From assembly GCA_030549335.1 (NCBI GenBank), contig CM060198.1:49813353-49877352 (forward strand): a stretch of 64,000 bases of DNA, given 5' to 3'. The stretch is from Pontederia crassipes (lineage: Eukaryota; Streptophyta; Magnoliopsida; Commelinales; Pontederiaceae). Positions 1-11,200 of the stretch are shown piece by piece (the stretch's first letter is position 1; each line of letters begins with the position of its first letter). A program made the position numbers and the translations under genes. The notes below the pieces were generated by a model, which saw only the letters and a program-made list of their open reading frames with translations, did not search any database and had not been told where the DNA came from.

Positions 1-9
1 GGTGCGCTC

Positions 10-3000
10 TTGTGGTGGCGTCGGATGGAGGAAGGAGACGAGACTCCGATAGAGTCTTGGGCAGACTTCAAAGTGGAATTGAAGAAGCAATTCTACCCCG
101 GCAATGCACAAGAAGTGGCTATGAACAAGCTGACCTCTCTCAAGCAAACGGGTTCCGTGAAGGAATATATCGAAAAGTTCCAACCGCTTATGTTGGAGAT
201 GCCCGGGAGCATGGAGGAGTCGACATGGTTGTTCTTCTTCCTGCGGGGGTTGAAACCATGGGCGGCTCAGGAGTTGAGACGTCAGAGGATAACGACCATG
301 AATGGAGCATTGGTCGCTGCTGAAGCTTTGGTGGAGTTTTCAGCAAACTGGGATCCTGGCGCGGGTGCTAAGGATCAGGGCAAGTCCAAGAAGGACGGAG
401 CCCGAGCAGGTGGCAAGAAGAACGATAAGCAAGAGAAGAAGGCGACGACATCGAAGGGAGATGCCAAGAAGAGGGTCAGATGCTTCCTCTGTGGAGGGCC
501 GCACTACGCGAGAGAGTGCGACACGAAGAAGGGGCTCTCGACCATGGCATCTACCGTGGACACCGAGCAAGGCGCTGCACACATGGGGTCTATAATGGCG
601 CTGACGACTGCTGCCGCAATGCTCCCGACGAAGGAAGTGAAGAAGACCGCGAAGGGCCTGATGTTCGTGGAGGTCGCAGTGAATGGCCACACTTCGACTG
701 CTCTGGTTGATACTGGAGCCACGCACAACTTCATGGATTCAAGGGAAGCGGCACGACTTGGCATACGGTATGTCAAGGAGCCAGGCCTGATCAAGACCGT
801 GAACGCGGCCTCCCAGCCAATCCTTGGTACGGCCAAGGATATCCACGCGAAGGTGGGGGAGTGGGAAGGAGCGATCACCATGACGATCGTCAACATGGAC
901 GACCATCGGTTCGTCCTGGGCATGGAGTTCATGGATGCGTTCCGTGAGGTGAGACTTTCCCAGGAGGGGATTCGTCTTTTATCTCCGGAAGCTTCGCATG
1001 AAGTTGCCACGATGAGGGCCAGCGTGAAGTCCAAGATGCTTTCGGCGATGCAACTTGATAAGGGCATACGTCGGAAGGAGGTCACCTACTTGGCTGTTTT
1101 GAAGCTCAACGAGACCGGGCTCAAGGTTCAAGGCGTCCCAGAGGAAGTGGAAAGGCTTCTGGAGCAGTACAGGGATGTAATGCCGCCAGAGCTGCCGAGC
1201 AGACTTCCTCCTCGTCGAGATATCGATCACGCCATCGACCTGGTGCCAAGTGCGAAGCCTCCGGCTATGGGGCCGTATCGCATGGCACCTCCGGAGCTGG
1301 AGGAGCTTCGGAAACAACCGAGCGAGTTGCTGAAAGCTGGGTTCATGGGATCCTCGAAGGCACCCGGTGGGGCGCCGGTCCTACTTCAGAGGAAGCAGGA
1401 TGGGTCAAGGATGAACAAGATCTTTCACCCAATATTGGACAAGTGCGTGGTGGTGCACTTGGGCGACATAGTGGCATGCTCGGAGAAGCTCGCAGAGCAC
1501 ATAGAGCATCCCGGGGAGGTGTTAAAGTTGCTGCGAGAGAACGAGCTCGGGGAATGCTCGTTCGCCCAATCGGAAGTGATGTTCCTTGGGCACCATATTA
1601 AAGCCGGGAAGATCAGCATGGACAAGGGGAAGGTCCAAGCTATTCTCGACTGGGAGCCGCCAACGAACGTTCCGGAGATGCGATCGTTCTTGGGACTCGC
1701 CAACTACTACAGAAGGTTCATCGAGGGATACTCGCGACGGACTGCGCCCCTCACCGACCTTCTGAAGAAGAACGCGAAGTGGGTATGGTCAGAGAAATGC
1801 GTGAAGGCATTTGAAGGCCTGAAGAACGCAGTGGCGGAGGAGCCGTGCTTGCGTCTACCCGACTACGGGAAGCCGTTTGAGGTGCAAACGGACGCTTCCG
1901 ACTTTGCATTGGGTGGTGTCCTCATGCAGGAGGGACACCCAGTGGCCTTCGAGAGTCGGAAGCTCAACGAGGCCGAGCAACGATATCCGGTCCATGATAA
2001 GGAGATGACCACGGTGGTGCACTGCTTGCGCACGTGGAGGCATTATCTTCTTGGGAGCGCATTCGTTGTAAAGACGGACAACGTAGCAACATCCTACTTT
2101 CAGAATCAGAAGAAGCTGAGCCCGAAGCAGGCACGATGGCAGGACTTCTTGGCGGAGTTCGATTACGTCTTAGAATATAAGACGGGGCGGACCAACGTGG
2201 TGGCCGATGCCCTAAGTCGCAAGGTGTAGCTTGCGACGATAAGCGCCATCCGCATGGACTTCAAGGATCACATCCGGGAGGGATTAAAGCAGGATCCTAA
2301 GGCTCTGGAGATGCTTCGACTTGTCGGGGAGGGCAAGTCACGACGATTCTGGACAGAAGATGGGCTGTTGTTCACAGTGGGACGTCGGTTGTACGTGCCA
2401 TGATGGGAGGGTCTTCGACGGTCGATATTGAAGGACTGTCATGACTCGAAGTGGGCGGGCCACCCGGGAGTGGCTCATACCTTGGCGTTGGTTGAAAACT
2501 CCTACTTCTGGCCTCAGATGATAGAGGATGTCGAGGCATATGTGAGGACATGTCTCAAATGTCAGCAGGACAAACTTGAGCAGAAGAAGCCGGCAGGGTT
2601 GCTGGAACCCTTGCCCGTACCGGAGCGTCCATGGCAGATGGTGACTATGGACTTCATCTCAGCCTTGCCTAAATCTGGGAGAGCGGGATCGATCATGGTG
2701 GTGATCGACAAGTTTTCAAAGTATGGAACCTTCATCTCGGCTCCAAAGCATTGCTCGGCGGAAGAGGTCGCCCGCTTGTTTGTCAAGCATGTAGTAAAAT
2801 ACTGTGGCGTACCTGAGATCATCGTCAGTGATCGTGATCCGAGGTTCACGGGTCACTTCTGGAGGGAGCTCTTCCGGCTCCTGGGGACGGAGCTGCGCTT
2901 CTCGACAGCTTTCCACCCCCAGACGGATGGCCAAACGGAGCGGGCCAACCATCTTCTAGAAATCTACCTGAGGCACTTTGTTGCAGCCAATTAGGAGGAT

Positions 3001-3612
3001 TGGGCAAAGCTCTTGGACGTTGCACAATTTTCGTACAACATGCAGAAAAGCGAGGCGACGCAACAAAGCGCGTTCGAGATCGTCACTAGGAGGCAGCCAG
3101 TGACACCTGCAGGACTGGCGGCCAGGTACGCGGGGAAGTGTCCGGCGGCGTATCATGTGGCGCGTGGTTGGCAGGACAACCTCGAGGCGTCGAGGGCCAT
3201 CTTGGATAAAGCGGTGCGCAAAATGAAAAAGTTCGCTGATCAGAAGCGGAGGCATGTCGAGTTCCAGGTGGGAGACAGAGTTCTTGTGAAGTTACGAACA
3301 CGTCAGTTCAAAGCACTTAGGAACCTGCACCAAGGGTTGTTGAGAAGGTACGAGGGTCCCTTCGTCATCACCAAGCGAGTAGGCACGGTGGCCTACAAGG
3401 TGGATCTTCCCAAAGAACTGCGACAGATCCATTCAGTGTTCCACGTGAGCATGCTGAAGAGATTCTACAAGGATGCAGAAGACTCTGGGCGTGAAGTGGA
3501 GACACGTGGATTAGTGAACGACATGAGCACACCGACAAGTTCAAGAGGCGCACCAGAGTTGACGGGGACGGCAACAACTTCGGTGGGGGAGGATGTCACT
3601 CCTGCCCACTGA
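10..3612 (+). pseudogene. gypsy-1 gag-pol polyprotein, broken
   Basis: One reading frame runs from gag to the integrase end, cut by three in-frame stops: TAG at 2227, TGA at 2401 and TAG at 2992. The first 739 codons are open. They contain a retrotransposon gag domain, a zinc knuckle at about residues 158-170 spaced CX2CX3HX4C (one residue short of the usual form), and the protease motif DTGA at about residue 234. The RT is badly cut: near residue 467 the text jumps from the KQDGSR motif directly to FHPILDKCVVV, losing the fingers and most of the palm. The YxDD site reads HLGD. RNase H (TDAS, HYLLG, TDN) is present. The integrase has the HHCC zinc finger and all three D, D, E positions (MDF, SDRDPRF, TDGQTER). 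The polyprotein would normally make the enzymes for copying and inserting the element; this copy cannot encode an active RT. Confidence 0.93.
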
Positions 3613-3671
3613 AGGGCGCGCCCCGAGCGGGCGTGGCCATGCGCGCGAGGAGGCGGGCGTGGCCGGGGCGA

Positions 3672-3988
3672 TTCCTACTCCTAGTAGGAATAGGAGTCGT
3701 CCAACACTCCGAAGGTCCGACGAGGAGGGAAGAGCTTCTGGAGATGAAGACTTGGACTCCTATCGTGAGTAGGAGGACGAGCGCGTGGAGAAGTGCAGGA
3801 TCGGAAGGATTCCTACTCCTAGTAGGAATAGGAATTCGGACCTCTCCTAGGTCGAGTAGGACTTGGGCGCGGACGGAGCTTCCTTCTGGATCGAGGGTCA
3901 CTTGGAGAGGAAGTCCTAATCATACGAGGACTGAAGATATGGGGAGAGGCCACAGGAAAACAGTCCTAGTCCTAGTAGGACTAGGACT
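3672..3988 (+). repeat. Imperfect CTAGTAGGA palindromes in gypsy-1 U3
   Basis: Three clear palindromic units based on CCTAGTAGGA(A/C)TAGGA lie at about 3672-3696, 3809-3836 and 3962-3988, spaced about 140-155 bp. Weaker relatives occur at about 3755 and 3844. They sit upstream of the TATA box, where retrotransposon enhancers lie. Confidence 0.7.
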
Positions 3989-4221
3989 TGTCCCGGCGGG
4001 CGCACCCGGGGCGCGCCCCGGACATGGCAGGGCGCCAGGAGGGCGGCCTGACCAGTTTGCCTTCAAGATGGACTTTGAAGGAGTGCTGGCCGAATTCTTC
4101 TAGGACTCCAAGGTTGTTGGATTTCTACTCCTACTCCATGGAGGTTTTTTCTAGAGAAGGGCTTGCATGCCTAATAGGATTAGGTCCTTAACTTAGACTA
4201 TGAGTTGTTTCTCTTGGGCAC

Positions 4222-4228
4222 TATAAAA
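4222..4228 (+). promoter_or_regulatory. TATA box in gypsy-1 LTR
   Basis: TATAAAA lies in the sequence CACTATAAAAGGAC about 250 bp before the LTR end. This is the expected place for the start of the R region. Confidence 0.6.
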
Positions 4229-4472
4229 GGACATGTAATCAAGGCTTGTAAGACCATCCTGGACAATATGAGATTGCTCAATAATATTCTCTAGTTTTCC
4301 TCTAAACTCTTAGCCTCCCTCTCTTCTTCCTGGGCGAGTGTTTCGTTGTGCATCCGGGGCGTGTACGGCCGGGGTCCAAGGCACGTCCAAACGAGGGCTG
4401 ATCGGCGACCGAGCAGGGTTCGTCGAGCCGCACGTCTGGTGTTTCATATCCGAAGCGTAAGGGCGTGACACT

Positions 4473-6453
4473 TGGCTCCAACTTTCCTTCACTGACGTGA
4501 TAGTATGCTGGACAACCAAAAACTTTCAGACAAGTATAATCAGCAGGATTTCCTGACCATACCTCAGTTGGAGTCTTGAGATCAATTGCAGTCGCCGGAC
4601 TTCGATTCACCAAGTAACAAGCTGTGTTAACAGCTTCAGCCCAGAATATCCTATTCAGGCCAGCGTTAGAGAGCATGCACCTTGCCCTCTTCAGAAGTGT
4701 CATGTTCATTCGTTCTGCAACTCCATTCTGCTGTGGAGTATCCCTGACTGTGCGATGTCTGACAATGCCTTCATCTTTGCAGAACTGGTCAAATTCAGCA
4801 GAACAGAACTCCAAATCATTGTCAGTGCGAAGACGCTTCACTTTCTTCGACGTCTGATTTTCCACTAGAATCCTCCACTGCTTGAAGGCCTTGAAGGACT
4901 CACTCTTGTGTTTAATCATGAATACTCAAATCATCCTCGAGTAGTCATCAATCACAGATAGGAAGTACCTCACACCTTCTAATGATGGAACACGAGAGGG
5001 ACCCCAACAATCGGCGTGGATGTAGTCAAGTGTCGCCTTCGTCCTGTGCACTGCCTTGCCAAACTGAGACCTTCGCTGTTTGCCGAATACGCAGTGCTTG
5101 CAGAAGTTTATTTCAGATATCTTCTTCTCCCCTAGAAGACCTCGTTTGCTGAGGATATTTATCCCGTTCTGACTCATATGCCCAAGCCGCATGTGCCACA
5201 GCTTGGACCTATCTGATTCGGATGAACTAGCCACTGCAGCAACGCCAGAGACTGTCTTGCCTTGTAATACATACAAGGACTTCTGTCTGACTCCCTTCAG
5301 AATCGTAGCATCACCTTTCATGACCGTGAGGATGCCTCCAGCAGCATTGATCTGACACCCTTTAGAGTCGAGGACTCCAAGTGATATCAAATTCTTTTTC
5401 AGTTGCAAAACATGGCGGACATCTGTCAGCGTTCTCACAAGATTGTCATGAGTCCTGATCTGCATAGAACCGATCCCAACTATCTGACAGGCTGCATCGT
5501 TGCCCATGATGATGTTTCCATCATCAATCTTCTGATAAGTTGAGAACCACTCTTTATTCGGAGTCATATAATAGGAACACCCCGAATCCAGGACCCAACT
5601 ATCCGCCAGACATCCTTGATCAGAAGCAGCCAGAACCAAATCATCTTCGGAATTTTCTGTTTCATGTGCCATCGCAGCGACAGGGGCCTTCTTCTTCTTC
5701 GGACAATCCTTCTTCCAATGACCTGGTTCATTGCAGTAATTACAGATGTCTTTCGCAGTGATTTTCTTCTTCTTTGACTTGGATTTTTTTGAATTCGAGG
5801 ACTGTCCCTTCTCTGCGGTCGATATCAAACCCACGGCCTGAGTCTCTGCAGAATTTTCAGATGTCCTATGCCGAAGTTCACGAGCATGGAGACTCGATCT
5901 TACTTCTTCCAGACTTATAGTTTCCTTCCCGATAATCATAAATTGAACGAAATTTTCATATGATAGAGGAAGCGAAACTAACAGAATTAGGGCAGCATCT
6001 TCATCCTCGATCTTAACATCGATATTTCTGAGTTCTATCAACAAAGAATTTAACTGATCAAGATGTTCCTTCAGAGGGGTACCTTCCTGCATGCGGAGAG
6101 AGAACAGACGTTGCTTCAATAGCAACTTGTGGTGAGAGACTTCGTCATATATAGACTCTCGAGTCTCAACCACAGACCGGCCGCTTTTTCTTCATCTGCG
6201 ACCTCGATTATCACCTCATCCGCCAGACACAACAGGATCATCGAGTGCGCCTTCTCCTCCTGTGCCGCCAAAGTTGCGAGGTCGATCTCCTTTTTTTGTC
6301 TTTCGAGTCTTCCTCCTTTGTCTTGTTCTTCGACACGTTTGAGAGCGGCGCCCAGACTCTTTGTTGTTTCAAAAGTGCCCGCATCTTGATCTGCCACAAC
6401 CCGAAATTGTTTCTGTTGTTGAACTTCTCCACGCTCACGTTGTGCGACGCCAT
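4473..6453 (-). pseudogene. copia-1 gag-protease-integrase polyprotein, frameshifted
   Basis: The start codon at 6453 opens the typical MASHNVSVEKFN start of a copia gag (UBN2-type). The frame changes near 6340 and again near 6130, and an in-frame TGA stands at 4926 where a tryptophan is usual. Visible parts in order are the gag, a zinc knuckle CNYCNEPGHWKKDC (CX2CX4HX4C, 5700-5745), the protease motif WVLDSGCSYYMT (near 5580), the GAG_pre-integrase segment with LWHMRLGHMS (near 5190), and the integrase core (DYIHADCWGP, then RTDNDLEF and QQNGVAER). RT and RNase H are missing because gypsy-1 interrupts the frame. The role was copying and integration of the element; it is dead now. Confidence 0.92.
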
Positions 6454-6490
6454 CTCCCTACTGATCGAGAATCGTTGACAAACCCTAAGA

Positions 6491-6501
6491 CTCTGATACC
6501 A
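6491..6501 (-). other. copia-1 primer binding site
   Basis: On the - strand TGGTATCAGAG lies three bases after the LTR end. It is complementary to the 3' end of initiator tRNA-Met, the usual primer of plant copia elements. Confidence 0.85.
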
Positions 6502-6504
6502 GTT

Positions 6505-6771
6505 TGTTACGAAAAGAGGGAGAGAGATCGCACGAAATACAGAAGAACACGAAGAGGAAAAACGGCGACGGCTCTTTGTTATGGAATAACGATGATTACA
6601 AGAATAAGTCTCGGTCTAGACCCATAGGGAGTTTATATAGGCACTCCTTTTGACAGATGATAGGAATTACATACGGACTGGGACTCTAAATAAATCTTCT
6701 GAAATAAAAGGGAGATGATGCCTAACTATATAGGGGGATCAACTGGGTTCAGATTCAAGGCATTATTAACA
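6505..6771 (-). repeat. 5' LTR of copia-1
   Basis: On the + strand this 267-bp segment starts TGTTA and ends TAACA, a 5-bp inverted pair. It starts next to the primer binding site and ends exactly where kinase-coding sequence (GATATGACACTC) begins. A TATA box in the right orientation sits at mid length. Confidence 0.8.
6632..6639 (-). promoter_or_regulatory. TATA box in copia-1 LTR
   Basis: TATATAAA on the - strand, about 130 bp into the LTR, fits the promoter of copia-1 transcription. Confidence 0.6.
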
Positions 6772-7490
6772 GATATGACACTCAAGATATCAGACTTTGG
6801 CTTAGCGAGGATATTCAGAGGGGATGAAACAGAAGTAAATACGAAGAGAGTGGTGGGAACATAGTAAGTATAACCTGCAATTTGTTTCCCTAAATGCATG
6901 ATTAGTTAACATGTGTCTAGGCCTCTCAACCAAATCATTGCAGTGGCTACATGTCTCCTGAATATGCCATGGATGGAGTCTTCTCGATAAAATCAGATGT
7001 CTTCAGTTTTGGGGTCTTGGTATTGGAGATCATAAGCGGCAAGAAAAACAGAGGCGTTTATGCACATGAACGTCATGAAAATCTTCTAGGACATGTCAGT
7101 ATCACAGACTAAATACTTCTTCTTTCAGTGATGGTATGTCTTCTTTTCGTATTTTCTGAAACTAATCCAATGTTTTCTCAGGCATGGAGTCTATGGAAAG
7201 ATGGTCATGGCCTGGAGTTAGCTGACGCATCAATGGGAGAAGCGTATCCTATTGCAGAAGTTATAAGATGTCTAAATGTTGGGCTCCTGTGTGTCCAAGA
7301 ACGTCCAGATGACAGGCCGACAATGTCGGCTGTAGTGTTCATGTTGGGCAGTGAGAGTTCAGATGTACCCCAACCAAAGCCACCTGGGTTCATCACAACA
7401 AAAGGTCCCTTTGAAACCGACTCATCATCAAGCAAACAAACATCGTACCCCATAAACGAGGTGTCACTTACAATGTTTGAAAGACGGTAG
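6772..7490 (+). pseudogene. Receptor-like kinase, last three exons only (cut by copia-1)
   Basis: Three exons (6772-6863, 6944-7094, 7182-7490) join through GT-AG introns into the C-terminal half of a G-type lectin/SRK-like serine/threonine kinase. They encode the DFG loop (KISDFGLAR), the activation segment (RVVGT, then [11 protein letters not shown]), the helix F aspartate (SDVFSFG), the CVQERPDDRP motif and a normal C-terminal tail ending in ERR and a TAG stop. The glycine loop, catalytic lysine and HRD motif are absent: the text begins at the copia-1 LTR edge, so the upstream exons lie beyond the nested insertions, outside the window. Family members are plasma-membrane receptors. The gene lies tail to tail with the intact lectin kinase, suggesting an old local RLK cluster. 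The visible exons show no stop or frameshift, so the break may be recent. Confidence 0.88.
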
Positions 7491-8282
7491 CAAAAGCTCG
7501 GTTCATGGAATCATAAGAATCGAGGGTCATTTCAGGCCTGATTCAGGTTGATATATAAAATCAGATGTTCAAAGTTCAAACAAACTTGCTGAAGGAGTCA
7601 GGTTCATCATGTGCCTGAATCAGACGTGTTGATTCCTTTATCATGGAACCACACTTTTACAAGAGAAGATTCTTAGAAGGAAATCTGGTCATTGCCAATT
7701 TTTGTTAAGTCAATGGTATAGGTGTTGGCAGGTACAGAAAATAGTATAGTTGGCAGGTACAGAAAATAGTATAGTTGGCAGTTACAGAAAACCGTGTAGC
7801 ATGTATTCCAAATCTTACTGTAGAGAGCATATATTCCAAATATAAGCACATTTATCATCGAATTTGGTAAGAAGCATAAACAATTAGAGCTGAGAATTTA
7901 ATCGTTATGATAGACAAAAAATTTACAAGCTCATAGTCACATAAAAATGAATGACTGCAATGGAGAAAAATTGAACAATGAGCTCATCATAAGATGACTA
8001 AAAGCATGGTGCTACGTGATTTGTCAGAGTGAAATAACCTAAATTTCTCTAACATTTGTGATGAATGTAAAATTCTGGACTATAATGATATAAGGTAGTG
8101 AAGTTAGTGATACATTGATACCAGGCTGCATTATAGTGACAAGAAACTCCCGGGAGAGGGCCATGACTAGCTGTCCTAACTTGTTCTATCCGCACTGATA
8201 TGCAAAAATATTATATACACAATGTATACTGAAATTGATGGATGCATAAAGTAGAAGAAATGAATTTTGGATGAATATTGTT
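7491..8282. other. Spacer between convergent kinase genes
   Basis: AT-rich sequence with no reading frame I can support. It should contain the 3' UTRs of both convergent genes. It includes the 25-bp tandem repeat listed separately. Confidence 0.6.
7724..7798 (+). repeat. 25-bp tandem repeat, three copies
   Basis: The unit GTTGGCAGGTACAGAAAATA plus five bases occurs twice exactly (7724-7748, 7749-7773) and once with several changes (7774-7798). Confidence 0.9.
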
Positions 8283-11200
8283 TCAACGTCCATCTATGGT
8301 GAGGGTGATCTCACTGGAGTTGGACCAGTCTCTGTCTGCGTTGTCTGCACCACCGCTGCCGGCTTTATTCGGCGGCCTGGGAAGGGGCAACGAAGCGCCT
8401 TGGCTCACCAGCATCCGATACACCTCGTCCATCGTCGGCCTGTCTTCGCTCGCTTCTTGCACGCACAAGAGCCCCACTTGAACGCATCTCAACACCTCGG
8501 CCGCCGAGTACGAGCCTTTCACCGATTCGTCGAGCAGCTCCTGCGATTTGCCTTGCAGCCACAACGTCCAAGCCTATATTGCATATGCATATGCGTTCAT
8601 CCATCACTCACGCACGAAGGCGACGGCATACATAATTTATGATCGAGGAGACAACTTACGACGTCTAAGAGGCCTTGTTCCTGCAAATATGAATTCCTCC
8701 TACCGCTTAAGATCTCCAGCACTATTACTCCGAAGCTGAAGACGTCAGATTTCACCGAGTAGATCCCTCCTGTTGCATACTCCGGGGCGATGTACCCTCT
8801 GTCAAAGGCACATCCAGCAACTAATTTATATGTCCACAGTACTTGCGGTAATTAATTTATTTATATACTTACGGTGTCCCAACTACTCTGTTCGAAGTGT
8901 CCGTCTCGCTTTGATCTCTTTGGAAAATGGTTGCGATGCCGAAGTCTGAAATTTTCGGGTTCATCTCCTTGTCGAGCAGGATGTTGCTTGGCTTGAGGTC
9001 TCGGTGTATGATGTTTAGTCTGGAATCCTGATGCAAGTAGAGTAGGCCTCTGGCGATGCCAAATATGATGGATGTCCGCTTTTTCCAGTTCAAGCTTGCA
9101 CTCTTTCTTTTATCTGGTCAAAAATTTTCCAGTGCTCGTTAGTACATCGTTTGTGTGTGTGTGTGTACAATAATGCATTGGAATTGTGCACACAAATCGC
9201 GTATGTATACCAAATATGAAGGTATCTAAGCTCTTGTTCTCCAAGTGCTCATATATCAAAATTCTTTCATTTCCTCCGATACAGCAGCCAAGAAGACGGA
9301 CGAGATTCCTGTGCTGCAGCTGTGTTATCAGCAGCACCTCATTTTTGAATTCTTCCTTGCCTTGCAACGAAGATTTGGACAACTTTTTGGCTGCAATTTC
9401 CTGCCCATCTCTCAGCTGACCCTGCATTATGGTTGAACATTGCTTCAGTAATCTCTCAACTCTGAAGAGTATGCATCAATTTCCAATATTGTTGAGTGGT
9501 TTTGTGGAAGATGCATGACTAATCTATTACCAATTCATGCCTACATACCTTGTAAACTTCACCAAAGCAACCTTGACCAAGTTTATTCTCGATGGAGAAA
9601 TTTCTAGTGGCGGCTTTAATGGTATCTAAATCATACAAAGGCAACTCCTGTACCTCTAAGAAAACTGTCGAAGAGAAAACGAAAATAAATTCAAATTCTC
9701 AGGTATAACATTGGCGTGGAAAAGGAAGCATGATTGAAGTATCTGTGGTTAGGAAGAAGATAATGCGACAGTGGGCACGTAATAACCTGCTGGACATATT
9801 TTTTTTTTCTTTTTTATCTTTTTCAACATACTTTATTAGTCAGAAAGCAGGATGAAGCTGAGGTATTTACTACTGTGTATTATATGAACCAATAAAATTC
9901 TATCATTAAGCAGCCGAGAACCCTTCTCTAGAGGGAAGACAATGACTCCGGAACCTCTCCCCCGAGACCCTCCACCGCTCTTTCCACCCCAAATTTTCCC
10001 CCACCCACACACTCCTCCACTGCATTTCCGCTCCTTCCTCTACGACCAAATCTCACTAATAACACTAAGAGGTGGTCGGATGATGGGAAAACTAGATGTC
10101 CGTCACCCCAAATCTCTAAACAACGTCTCCTACAGGTGTAATTGTCCAACATTATGAAGATCTAAAGATGTGCCTAATGGGACGCCTGATGGACATCTTG
10201 CAGCCGGTGGCCTCTCTCATTGCAGATCTAATCACTCTCTCGACATTGGAAACAACTCCTTTCTATTTTCCTTCGATAATATGACAGAAAGGTTAAAGGT
10301 TGTTAATAGAAGCCCTTGGAATTTTAATGGAAAATTTTTATGTATCAAAGGCAAAGGCGTTATTCCGACCATATGACGAACGGATCTCAACTTCGTTTGG
10401 ATGGATTCAACTTTTGGGCTGTCCTATGAACTCGAGGTGCGGAAATGATCCAGCGCATTGCCTCCATTTTTGGTCAATGGCTGAAGATTGACAACTTCAT
10501 AGTCTCCAGAGAGAAGCTCCAATATGCCCGCGATCTGGCTGCACTGGTCAAGCAAGACACTTGCATCAGATTACCGGATGGATCATATTTCTTCCAATGC
10601 ATTACCTATAAAAATCTCCCCCAATTCTGATGTGTTTCAAGATCATCTTGACACAGATGTGATCCTTTCCTTCTCTTCGTCGAAATCCGGCCACTAGTGC
10701 TGGAAGCCCGCGGGAAGTGGAAAGACCCCTCTCCCCTACAACACGCAGACAACCCGCCCAACCAACATAAACCGGAGGCAAACCGGTTCGCCAACCTATC
10801 TGCTGAAAACACTCATTTGAACTCTCTGTTGCAGCATCTAACGGACATTCTCTCAATGGCTCCTTTGATGTAGGGTCACGTGCCAATGGGTATGGAACCT
10901 CCTCTAGATGATTCTCGATGAAACCCTACTCATGTGATGCCACCGTCCCCATGTAAGATTCCTTCGCGTATCCCTAACATGTCGCATCTACGGACGGAGG
11001 CCTCTACGGTGGATATTTCCTCGCCGACTCTTTTCCCAAATGCTAGGGTTTTCTCATCACGGAGAGAGGACTCCCTTACCTCTTGACACTCTGATTCTAT
11101 CTCGAAGATTCTTTCTCCCTCTTCTTGCACCCATATTGCAACACAAATAATCCAACACTTAAACCTAAACTTTTTAGATACACAAATAATCCAACACTTA

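Larger units (their letters stand above)
1..4470 (+). mobile_element. Ty3/gypsy LTR retrotransposon (gypsy-1), 5' end outside window
   Basis: The order gag, protease, reverse transcriptase, RNase H, integrase and then an LTR on the + strand defines a Ty3/gypsy element. The 5' LTR and the start of gag lie left of the window. The 3' LTR ends abruptly inside a - strand copia integrase/RT reading frame at 4470/4471, so gypsy-1 jumped into the copia element. The target-site duplication cannot be checked because the left end is missing. The protein style fits the chromovirus group, but no chromodomain is seen between integrase and LTR, so the clade is an inference. Confidence 0.93.
3594..4470 (+). 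repeat. 3' LTR of gypsy-1
   Basis: The LTR starts TGTCAC and ends GTGACA, a perfect 6-bp inverted pair (877 bp). It begins just after the last integrase codons; the pol frame runs about 15 bp into it. It holds a TATA box and GC-rich palindromes of the type GGGCGCGCCC. Confidence 0.88.
4471..6771 (-). mobile_element. Ty1/copia retrotransposon (copia-1), RT half outside window
   Basis: On the - strand the order is LTR (6771-6505), primer binding site, gag, CCHC knuckle, protease and integrase, which is the Ty1/copia order. The protein resembles the Tnt1-like (Tork) group. The text stops at 4471 after the motif SEGKLEP, where the gypsy-1 LTR begins. The remaining RT, RNase H and second LTR should lie left of gypsy-1, outside the window. 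The element itself lies inside a receptor-kinase gene. Confidence 0.92.

Noticed and set aside
504..1085. 193-codon - strand frame opposite gag
   Set aside because: Shadow of the strongly coding + strand gag-pol.
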